From Bacteroidota bacterium (GTDB taxonomy: Bacteria; Bacteroidota; Ignavibacteria; Ignavibacteriales; Ignavibacteriaceae), in NCBI GenBank assembly GCA_021813585.1, contig JAKAJV010000071.1:1-55121 (forward strand): DNA of 55,121 nt, given 5' to 3'. Both the position numbers and the translations under genes were made by a program. This document shows, one piece after another, positions 35,501-41,671 of this stretch (position 1 is its first letter; every line of letters begins with the position of its first letter). The notes under the pieces were generated by a model. The model was not told the origin of the DNA. It was given only the letters and a program-made list of their open reading frames with translations, and ran no database searches.

Positions 35501-35907
35501 GTAACTGCGTTGGCAAACGGCATGTCTACTTCTTCCCACTGCCTGCCGTTAAAATGAAATACTTCCGATTCATTATAATTCGTAAAGTAAGTTATCCAGA
35601 GACTGCCCTCTTTATTTACAAACATATCTGTAATTCCCGGTATATCCGGCTGCAGCTCCAGCTTCTTCCACTCTCTACCGTCATAGGAAGAAATAGACCT
35701 GCCTAAAATATATCCGGCTCTAGGCGATATCATTATTATCTTGTGGAGATTGTTAATAGAAGGCGACTGGAACAGCTCCCAGGTGGCTTTCAATCCGGAA
35801 TTATTCCCGGCAGATTCATTCGGAAACGAGCGGTCAATGGTCTCAAGATCGTTAGCCGGAAATATTGATAATGTTAATAAGAATAGTCCCCGAAATAATA
35901 ATTTCAT
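32503..35907 (-). CDS. Histidine kinase with propeller, FG-GAP and ASPIC/UnbV ectodomain
   Basis: A 1134-aa fusion. After a signal peptide, residues 40-330 are propeller-like repeats (GSLWITYFT, GKAWVTTNDLK, EGWIVGNDG). Residues about 335-725 carry seven calcium-loop FG-GAP/VCBS repeats (DINNDGLKD, DVDNDGDLD twice, DIDGDGKLD, DYDNDGLPD, DFDQDGYQD, DIDNDGDVD). An ASPIC/UnbV domain follows (about 735-815: FLKLNVKG, SGYGSYSAREVHFG, as in CRTAC1 proteins). Three transmembrane helices (about 840-905) lead to a HisKA_3 transmitter with His928 (RDLHDDLAST) and a HATPase domain ending GHGLINMAHRA. With the signal peptide cleaved, three spans put the ectodomain outside and the kinase inside. It sits next to a NarL regulator. 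The ligand is unknown. Confidence 0.92.
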   Translation of the reverse strand: MKLLFRGLFLLTLSIFPANDLETIDRSFPNESAGNNSGLKATWELFQSPSINNLHKIIMISPRAGYILGRSISSYDGREWKKLELQPDIPGITDMFVNKEGSLWITYFTNYNESEVFHFNGRQWEEVDMPFANAVTYIAFSQNRIEWIGGDREIARREGSSWKLVPFPDSYAAINFIYPLAGGKAWVTTNDLKLFYFNGTTWTRYLKDEKIIQAYFESPSVAYFLTSGKLIKYDRLNFSTHSENEYLKDVFKLSFLPDGEIWGIGSKGLVVHWNLKKWEKVNSPEMNEYADLAMVSPSEGWIVGNDGMILHYAAAHENKSQNREMGFNPVKISSASKDIVDEYGVAIDDINNDGLKDVYAVCIFDPNKLYINISKFDTTGRIQSPLFNEEASARGVTGVSNDTSSVNFRELDLGVGLADVDNDGDLDIYLCNLLGKNKLLLNNGNGYFRNVSNEANRGIGENERTNAAVFGDVDNDGDLDLFITNENSTNRLYLNNGSGYFTEVTGSAGLISKGGGMGAEFCDIDGDGKLDLFVCNWAKHNLLYHNVSAKGKVLFEDITDSAGVGGEGFSKSNAVVFFDYDNDGLPDLFVTSRKRSNRLYHNLGNCRFEDVTEQVIGIDSMLSYGAAAADFDQDGYQDLYVANVGDNVFYKNIGGKKLVPMTAEYGAQMGGYSTGCATGDIDNDGDVDLYVANYLGGNSILFLNNCNNRNFLKLNVKGTISNRDAVGTQIKIYKAGHAGDKNYLLGYREISGGSGYGSYSAREVHFGTGSTNKLDAVIYFPASGIKRTLSNISAGTTLTVSEEENAGARITLFSKALSRIISDPDVHRETLKFILVLLLISFSAYRGKKKYNWRITKQFIFHSAALLIYWIQILLIDRQNFILADLLPIISVFVMLAIIHLIYERVILAKINKLEKQATRDRIARDLHDDLASTLSSSVIYNEALRRLIKNPSEEESDLIQKIGGLLSEASEAITDIVWAVSPTHDKMDDLVLRIRRFISDCCKTNQIAHEIINEVDEPDISLPEDVRRNVYLIFKEAINNISKYARPSKVKFTARLNHKHLDLILEDDGVGFPVDEYLFDDGQGRLISKVQLSSLHGHGLINMAHRAKEINGQLRIESSPGRGTRISLSCKMT

Positions 35908-36046
35908 AAAACCGAAATGATTTTTTCGATTGCAATATAATAAATTTGTTTCAAGTTATTAACAATTATTCGAATATTTCTGAAGATTTTTAAAGTGGAT
36001 TAAAGCGATATGTTATAGCGGCAGAAGCAGTCTAACTTCAAGGTAT

Positions 36047-36093
36047 CTTAATTATGCAACCTTCAACGTCTAAGGCAGCGACGTTGAAGGTTT
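36047..36093 (-). repeat. 47-bp hairpin repeat, copy 2
   Basis: Reverse complement of the element at 25385-25431, identical over all 47 bases. It lies 30 bases beyond the stop codon of the porin gene, again at a gene's 3' end and in the same orientation relative to that gene. Confidence 0.75.
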
Positions 36094-36122
36094 AATAGGT
36101 AAGAAGTTATTAATTAAGCGTT

Positions 36123-37346
36123 TTAGAAAGCGACTGAAAACTGCGTGATAAATCCGTGAAACCTTGCATTGTTCCCGAACTTCGATTTAACCGGGAAATT
36201 TTTGTACTGCTGGTTTACATACTCAAGCTTAAGCAGCATTGCTTTTGTTACCCAAACGCCGGCGCCTAATTGAACCCGGCTTGCGCTTACCGGGTTTGCG
36301 CTTACATCAATACCCTGGTACATGCTCGAGGAAGCTGCGCTGTATCTTGCAGCCATGTACAAAGCGGGGAATATGTAATAGGTAATGTCGCCGCCGTAGT
36401 ACGACCAGCTTTCCTGCGGGGTGCCGGGTGCGCTGCCGTTTATATCGGCGTCTTTCGTATAGCCGTACATGCCGAATATTTTTACCGGCTTTAAATTATA
36501 GAATCCGTCGAACTGGTATGCAGTTACGTTCTGGCCTTTTTGAGGTGCAATGTCTCCGGCTTCGGGATCGTCGCCGAAAATTCCCGAGTATTGGCTTCCG
36601 CTCCTGTTGCCTGCATACAGGTCTGTTGTAGAGCCGCCTGCAGGGTAACCGGTACCGTTGTTTGCCTGGTTGGATCTGTAAACAGACGCAGCTATATTAA
36701 GCTGGTTATGCAAATCCAGCCATACTTTAGCATTTACTTCGTTTCCTCTTCCGGGCGTAAAGTCGCCGGTGGTTGTACCGTCGCCGAAAGCCACCAATGC
36801 ATTGAACAAGGCTGGCTTGGTTTTAATTTCAAGTGAAGGCTCAACGTCGTTTGCATCTACAATGTAGTTGCCAATAAGAGGATTCCTCTGAACGTCTGCA
36901 TTGTCTGATCTTATTTCCCACCATAAGCCGTAGTCAACCGGGATAAAGCCTGCCTTCAAAGTAAAGTACTTGAATAAAGAATTGTTTAATCCAAGTATAT
37001 CCGAGGATTCCGGCAGCTTGGATATTGTTATATAGCCTTCATCATCGTACCATTGGCCTACATGGTGGTTGCTGCTTAGGAATGCATTAAAGAAAACATC
37101 TATGCCGTCTGCAATGTGGGCTGAAAAATTCAAGTTGCCTCTGGCGCTTTGAAAGCCCCAGGGTATTTTGGGCATATTGTGCAGGTCGTTATCCTGCTGC
37201 AGGTATTGTATTGCACCGGATGTCACTCCCGTGATCTTTAATATTTGTTTTGTGCTTGATGTGTCGTTATTTTCCTGTGCTTTTATATTAGCGGAAAACA
37301 TAAGCAATGCTATTATCGATATGAATAAAACACTAAGTCGTTTCAT
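36123..37346 (-). CDS. Porin-like outer-membrane protein
   Basis: A 407-aa protein with signal peptide (cleavage after NIKAQ) and a 16-strand-like porin pattern ending in phenylalanine (FITQFSVAF), the signal for BAM recognition. Segments such as KYFTLKAGFIPVDYGLWW, NEVNAKVWLDLHNQLNIAAS and YYIFPALYMAARYSAAS alternate in barrel fashion; glycine- and asparagine-rich stretches are probable loops. It resembles phosphate-selective or general porins of the PorO/P kind, but specificity cannot be inferred. AGGAG precedes the ATG. It diverges from the YceI genes across a 374-base region with a paired operator-like palindrome, and is followed by hairpin repeat copy 2. Confidence 0.78.
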   Translation of the reverse strand: MKRLSVLFISIIALLMFSANIKAQENNDTSSTKQILKITGVTSGAIQYLQQDNDLHNMPKIPWGFQSARGNLNFSAHIADGIDVFFNAFLSSNHHVGQWYDDEGYITISKLPESSDILGLNNSLFKYFTLKAGFIPVDYGLWWEIRSDNADVQRNPLIGNYIVDANDVEPSLEIKTKPALFNALVAFGDGTTTGDFTPGRGNEVNAKVWLDLHNQLNIAASVYRSNQANNGTGYPAGGSTTDLYAGNRSGSQYSGIFGDDPEAGDIAPQKGQNVTAYQFDGFYNLKPVKIFGMYGYTKDADINGSAPGTPQESWSYYGGDITYYIFPALYMAARYSAASSSMYQGIDVSANPVSASRVQLGAGVWVTKAMLLKLEYVNQQYKNFPVKSKFGNNARFHGFITQFSVAF

Positions 37347-37554
37347 AATTTCTTCTCCTTTACCGGAAATAGTTGTAAATATTTTTTTTGTTACTTCTGC
37401 ATTTGAGTATTTGGTAACATTTGCTTCGGTAATTCCAATTAGAATGCCAGTAGGCTTTACATGCTTTTCAATTTCTTATTTGATTGATAAACACAGTTTA
37501 ATCGACTCAAATCGAATTAAGGCGGATAAGCTGTTAGCTGGGTTAGAAATTAAC

Positions 37555-37602
37555 CGTGCAGTTCTGCAAGGATGGTGGATTACAAATCGTGCAGCACTGC
37601 AA
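37555..37602. promoter_or_regulatory. Paired palindromic operator-like sites CGTGCAG-NN-CTGCAA
   Basis: Two copies of CGTGCAGNNCTGCAA are centred 33 bases apart (palindromic cores 37557-37568 and 37590-37601, TGCAG-NN-CTGCA). Spacing close to three helical turns puts both on one face of the DNA, as for cooperative binding of a dimeric regulator. They lie 120-165 bases upstream of the first YceI gene and about 210-255 bases upstream of the divergent porin gene. Confidence 0.45.
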
Positions 37603-37720
37603 CGGCGGGTAATATTTTATGTTATAAAAATTAAAATCACGGCCGTCTCCGCACGGCATGTTAATTGAGACTTTAGAAGCAGACAATAATTCTTATTATA
37701 AAATTGAAAGGTGAGCTGAA

Positions 37721-38335
37721 ATGAAAATGATGAAAAATATCTTGATGATTTTATTTTTTTCTGCCGGACTCTATACAAGCGCAAATGCGCAGGCTTCCGG
37801 CGAAGTTAAATATTCTATAGCGCCGCAAAGCAAGCTTTATTTAAACGGTACCTCAACACTTCACAACTTTACTATTAATGCCAAAGAAGTAAACGGATAT
37901 CTAATTATAGAAAAGGAAGGCACGGCAAATAAAGAGGATGTTAAAATATCTGGTTTGAAGGTGGTTATACCGGTAAAAAAACTGGATACCGACAAAAGCT
38001 CTATGAACGACAATATGGATGAAGCTCTTAAGGCAGATAAGGCTCCAGATATAACATACGAGCTAAAGTCTGTAGACAGCGGCGCATTAAATGAAACTGC
38101 CGGCGATTCTTCAAAACTGGAGACGACCGGTGTTTTAACAATTGCCGGCGTTAGCAGGCAAATTAAAATGACGGTTAACGGTTTCAAATCGAAAGACGGC
38201 AATCTCCATTTTACAGGCTCCAAGGTTGTAAAGATGACGGACTACGGAGTAAAGCCGCCTACAATGTTCTTCGGCGCAATAAGAACAGGCGATGATATTA
38301 CGGTTAATTTTAATATAGTGCTCTCTGCAAAGTAG
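37721..38335 (+). CDS. YceI-family periplasmic protein (first of a tandem pair)
   Basis: A 204-aa exported protein: signal peptide (cleavage after SANAQ), then a single lipocalin-like YceI barrel (about 27-204). Family landmarks are STLHNFTINAKEVNG, the MNDNMDEALKADKAPDITYEL block, GVLTIAGVSRQIKMTV and the terminal GDDITVNFNIVLSAK. YceI proteins bind isoprenoid lipids such as polyprenyl chains; the ligand here is not known. GGTGAG precedes the ATG. A paralogue follows after about 140 bases, and two palindromic sites lie upstream. Confidence 0.9.
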   Translation: MKMMKNILMILFFSAGLYTSANAQASGEVKYSIAPQSKLYLNGTSTLHNFTINAKEVNGYLIIEKEGTANKEDVKISGLKVVIPVKKLDTDKSSMNDNMDEALKADKAPDITYELKSVDSGALNETAGDSSKLETTGVLTIAGVSRQIKMTVNGFKSKDGNLHFTGSKVVKMTDYGVKPPTMFFGAIRTGDDITVNFNIVLSAK

Positions 38336-38475
38336 AAGCAAATGTTAAAGTGAGATAAAACATAATGTATATTCTAAATCAAATATTGTTTAAGAAAAAT
38401 TTTGTAAGATTAACCAACAAGTATTCTAACTCCGGTTTTGCAGACGTTCGCGGTTACGGATATTCCGGGAAAAAG

Positions 38476-39147
38476 ATGAGGCTTAACTCTAAGTTCATAT
38501 TGTTTATTATATCTCTGGCTTTCTTTTCTTCCTTCGGCGGATATGTAAATGCGCAGGCAAGCAGCGATGTTTATTATGTTGCATCGCCGTCCAGCAGGCT
38601 GTGGATTGACGGGACTTCAAACGTGGACAGCTTTACCTGCAGGACGCAGACGGTTAACGGTTATGCCGATATTGATGATGTTCCGGCTGCCGGGCAAGCT
38701 TCGGGTGATAATGATAAGGTTGCCGTATCGGTTTCGGTACTAAGCCTGGATTGCGGAAACGGCTTGATGAACAATGATATGTATGATGCGATGAAAGCGG
38801 ATAAGTTTCCGTTCATTAAATATGAATTGATGAGCGCCCATCTTTCTTCCCGGCCTGATTCCGCCGGCGGCTGGTTTACTCTTGATACTAAAGGCAGCTT
38901 GTATATTGCCGGGGTGAAGAATACTGTGGGTATAAAGATGAAGGTAAAGCGGCTTGCGGATTCCAGCTATAGGCTTGTTGGAAGCAAGCAGCTTTCAATG
39001 CACGATTTCGGAATTATTCCCCCGTCCCATTTTTTCGGCTTGATAAGAGCCAATGATAAGCTTGTCGTTCATTTCGATTTGATCGCCGAGCAGGTCGGCA
39101 GTCTGCAAAATGCAATGCAAAATATTCAACCTCTCCTTGCTAAATAG
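38476..39147 (+). CDS. YceI-family periplasmic protein (second of a tandem pair)
   Basis: Second YceI paralogue, 223 aa from the preferred ATG at 38476. The frame is open to an ATG at 38365, but GGGA lies five bases before 38476 and the protein then opens with a proper signal peptide (FILFIISLAFFSSFGGYVNAQ). Landmarks parallel those of the first copy: GTSNVDSFTCRTQTVNGY, MNNDMYDAMKADKFPFIKYE, GSLYIAGVKNTVGIKMKV and MHDFGIIPPSHFFGLIRAND. The C-terminal tail (GSLQNAMQNIQPLLAK) is extra. The pair is clearly a duplication that has diverged. A strong terminator follows about 95 bases after the stop. Confidence 0.88.
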   Translation: MRLNSKFILFIISLAFFSSFGGYVNAQASSDVYYVASPSSRLWIDGTSNVDSFTCRTQTVNGYADIDDVPAAGQASGDNDKVAVSVSVLSLDCGNGLMNNDMYDAMKADKFPFIKYELMSAHLSSRPDSAGGWFTLDTKGSLYIAGVKNTVGIKMKVKRLADSSYRLVGSKQLSMHDFGIIPPSHFFGLIRANDKLVVHFDLIAEQVGSLQNAMQNIQPLLAK

Positions 39148-39241
39148 TTTTTTGCAGATTCCGGTTTAGGAAATAAACGACGGTTAAAAACAGAGACAGC
39201 ATATTAATGATGTAAACCGGAGATGCTGTGTTGGTACAAAT

Positions 39242-39271
39242 CCCCGCCTGAAAGGGCGGGGCAATTTTTTA
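39242..39271 (+). terminator. Terminator of the YceI operon
   Basis: CCCCGCC and GGCGGGG pair around the loop TGAAAG, followed by CAATTTTTTAA. Confidence 0.85.
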
Positions 39272-39406
39272 AGTTCAAATACCTACAGCCAAATTGACAT
39301 TGACAAATGTAATGACTATTATTTAACAGTTAGTTTGTCCGCATTACCGTAATCTTCTCTTTCCTTTTTACATTATATAGTTTAAGAATATGTCCGGGGA
39401 GTTTTT

Positions 39407-39493
39407 ATGAAATGGGCATTTGTATTTTTAGTTATTTCCTTTTTCTTTATAAAAGCAGAAGTTGTTTCCCCTCAAATGAGCATAAATAACTAA
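39407..39493 (+). CDS. 28-aa secreted-type small open reading frame
   Basis: ATG at 39407 follows GGGGAG by six bases, as good a ribosome-binding site as any in the window. It opens a 28-codon frame whose product is almost entirely a signal peptide: MKWAFVFLVISFFFIKAE, then VVSPQMSINN. It may be the 5' remnant of a lost exported gene or a genuine small membrane peptide. It lies in a 1.1-kb region otherwise filled with repeats. Confidence 0.35.
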   Translation: MKWAFVFLVISFFFIKAEVVSPQMSINN

Positions 39494-39617
39494 ACATTCA
39501 CTAAATAAAAGGGTACGATAATGACAGCCCACTCCGCAAATACCACTGCCCGAATGTAATTATAGTATTGCCGCTTAGATTTTTGTTTTTTGTGTCAAGA
39601 TATTTCATTTGTTTTTT

Positions 39618-39701
39618 CTTGAACTTGATCTTGAACCTGCTTGCAGCACCTGTCTACCGATAGGCAGAGGCAAGCTTAAACTTGCGCCTGCCTGCCGGTA
39701 G
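39618..39701. repeat. CTTGAA run and CTACCG...CGGTAG long inverted repeat
   Basis: The first part (39618-39640) is a CTTGAACTTGATCTTGAA run like that at 3059. The second is an inverted repeat with arms 39654-39674 and 39681-39701, matching at 17 of 21 positions, built on CTACCGNNAGGCAG. The smaller hairpin TACCTGTC/GACAGGTA at 53555-53574 uses related sequence, so this is a dispersed family. The function is unknown. Confidence 0.5.
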
Positions 39702-39895
39702 AGTTTAAGGTTCAATTCGATGTTGACTTTGACAGTGAGCTTAACAAGAGTGAAATCTTTAAAAATATCATATCTGTCCAAAATAAATTAAAAGCAAAAT
39801 TAGCAATAAGGTTTATAGTTATTTTGATGATGGATTTTACTAAGTACTCTTGTTCATAAATACAGTGACGTATAAAATAATTATTAAACCTCAAT

Positions 39896-40085
39896 TGTCC
39901 CGTAGAGACAAAATATTTATAGGATACAATAATCCAGGACATCTTAGAGTCCCGTAGTGACGAAATAGATGATGCTGGCTAATACATTTATATAAATTTA
40001 AATTTATCTCTAATATATCGTCCCTATGGGACTTTGATTTATGTTATTACATTTTTGCCTATAAGTATGTCGTCCCTACTGGACT
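39896..40085. repeat. Cluster of four GTCCCGTAGNGACGAAAT repeats
   Basis: Two direct copies (GTCCCGTAGAGACAAAATAT at 39897; AGTCCCGTAGTGACGAAATA at 39948) and two inverted copies (ATCGTCCCTATGGGACT at about 40017-40033; TGTCGTCCCTACTGGACT at about 40068-40085) lie within 190 bases. Each is itself imperfectly palindromic. The direct/inverted arrangement could fold into one large structure. The motif resembles dispersed GTCCCGTAGGGACG repeats known, from memory, in several phyla. No credible gene lies here. Confidence 0.6.
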
Positions 40086-40269
40086 AATCACTTCTTATTA
40101 CCCCAAAATCAAAAGGAAATCAAATTCTTGAAACGTAAGGATTGAATTCTAATATTAATAAAATTTTTGCAAGCAGATAAATAATGAAATGTTTTTGGGG
40201 AAATCCATATTGTTTTGGACAGCAAAGAAATCTCAGTAAAAAATATAATTGAGTATAATATTTATCTAG

Positions 40270-41637
40270 TCATTCTTTTTCACTTATTGCAAGCTTAACC
40301 ATTTTCCTGTAAAGAGTAGATGCGTCTATTCCAAGTCGCTTAGCTGTCTCGGTGCGGTTCCAATCAGTTTCCTTTAATATACCCAGTATATGCTCACGTT
40401 CAAAAGATTCTAAAGCTTCATTTAATTTTACCGGTAAATTTTTAATCTTATTATCGGTGCCGGTAATTACTTGAAAATTATGCGGTAGGGTTTTCATTCC
40501 AATTAAATCGGAGTCGCAAAGCAGAACAGCCCGCTCGATAATATTTTCCAGCTCGCGCAGGTTGCCTTTCCATTCGTTGTTCATCAGTGCCCGCATTACG
40601 TCGTTATCCACGGCTTTAATATGCCTGTTCAGTTCCTTGTTGTAGCGGTCTATAAAATAATTTACGAGCAGGGGAATATCTTCTTTACGCTCGACAAGAG
40701 CCGGCAGCTTAATCTCTACAACGTTCAGCCGGTAATAAAGGTCTTCTCTAAACCTGCCTTCGTGCACTTCTTTGTAAAGGTCTTTGTTGGTGGCGGAAAG
40801 AATCCTTACATCAACTTTGAATGAGTTGTTCGCGCCTACGGGTCTTACTTCCTTTTCCTGGATAACGCGCAGCAGCTTAACCTGTACATGCTCGGGTACG
40901 TCAGCAACTTCGTCTAGAAATAATGTACCGCCGTTAGCCGCTTTGAAGAGTCCGTCGTGGTCTGCCGCAGCTCCGGTAAAGGTTCCTTTCTTATAACCGA
41001 AGAATTCCGATTCGTATAAATTCTCCGGAATAGCTCCGCAGTTAACCGGTATGAACGGCTTATCTGCCCGGTTGCTGCTGTTGTGAATTGCCCGTGCAAC
41101 AAGCTCTTTACCGGTACCGGAGGGGCCGGTTATAAGCACGTTTGTAGGCGCCGGACTTATCTGCTTTATCAAAGAATAAATTTCCTGCATCGACTTGCTG
41201 CGGCCGATCATGTTTTCAAAGTTGTAGCGGCTGTCTAGCTGCTTCTTTAAAAACTTATTCTCTAGAATTAATTGCCGCTGATTAAGAAGCTGCTTTACGC
41301 GCACAATTACTTCATCAAATTCAATGGGCTTTAAAAAATAATCTGCGGCACCTTTACGTAAAGAATTTATTGCCGATTCGATTGATGCGTAAGCCGTCAT
41401 AAGGATGACTAAAGTTTGAGGAGAGAACAGAAGAGTCTGTTCCATCAGCTTCATGCCGTCCATTTTGGGCATAACAATATCGGTAATAAGTATGTCGTAG
41501 TTGTAGGCTTTAATTTTTTCCAGCGCTTCTAGGCCGTTTGCCGCAACAGTGCATAAGTATCCTTCGCCTTCGAGAATTATAGAAAGAGATTCGCGTATAT
41601 CGCGCTCGTCATCCGCAATAAGAATGTTTTCATTCAT
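40270..41637 (-). CDS. Sigma-54-dependent response regulator, no adjacent kinase
   Basis: A 455-aa NtrC-family activator. Receiver domain with phospho-acceptor Asp53 (ILITDIVMPKMDG) and Lys in YFLKPIEFDE; AAA+ domain with Walker A GPSGTGKE, Walker B TLFLDEVADV and the sigma-54 contact loop written GTFTGA rather than GAFTGA; C-terminal Fis-type helix-turn-helix (WNRTETAKRLGIDASTLYRK). The Ala-to-Thr change in the loop occurs in some functional relatives, so activity is still likely. It begins 34 bases after the aldehyde dehydrogenase gene on the same strand, so the two are probably co-transcribed. No histidine kinase is adjacent. Confidence 0.92.
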   Translation of the reverse strand: MNENILIADDERDIRESLSIILEGEGYLCTVAANGLEALEKIKAYNYDILITDIVMPKMDGMKLMEQTLLFSPQTLVILMTAYASIESAINSLRKGAADYFLKPIEFDEVIVRVKQLLNQRQLILENKFLKKQLDSRYNFENMIGRSKSMQEIYSLIKQISPAPTNVLITGPSGTGKELVARAIHNSSNRADKPFIPVNCGAIPENLYESEFFGYKKGTFTGAAADHDGLFKAANGGTLFLDEVADVPEHVQVKLLRVIQEKEVRPVGANNSFKVDVRILSATNKDLYKEVHEGRFREDLYYRLNVVEIKLPALVERKEDIPLLVNYFIDRYNKELNRHIKAVDNDVMRALMNNEWKGNLRELENIIERAVLLCDSDLIGMKTLPHNFQVITGTDNKIKNLPVKLNEALESFEREHILGILKETDWNRTETAKRLGIDASTLYRKMVKLAISEKE

Positions 41638-41671
41638 CTTTCAACCGGGCTTCAAAGAAAGAATATGCCGA

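Noticed and set aside
37168-37668. 166-aa plus-strand open frame across the porin start and intergenic region
   Set aside because: It overlaps the antisense of a convincing porin signal peptide, and its product has no domain or coherent composition.
38365-38475. 37-residue extension of the second YceI protein
   Set aside because: It would bury the signal peptide in the interior; GGGA before the ATG at 38476 supports the shorter form.
39712-39942. 76-aa minus-strand frame in the repeat-rich gap
   Set aside because: It reads through dispersed repeats, has no ribosome-binding site and resembles no family.
39896-40085. CRISPR array
   Set aside because: Only four degenerate copies in mixed orientation with unequal spacing and no cas genes.
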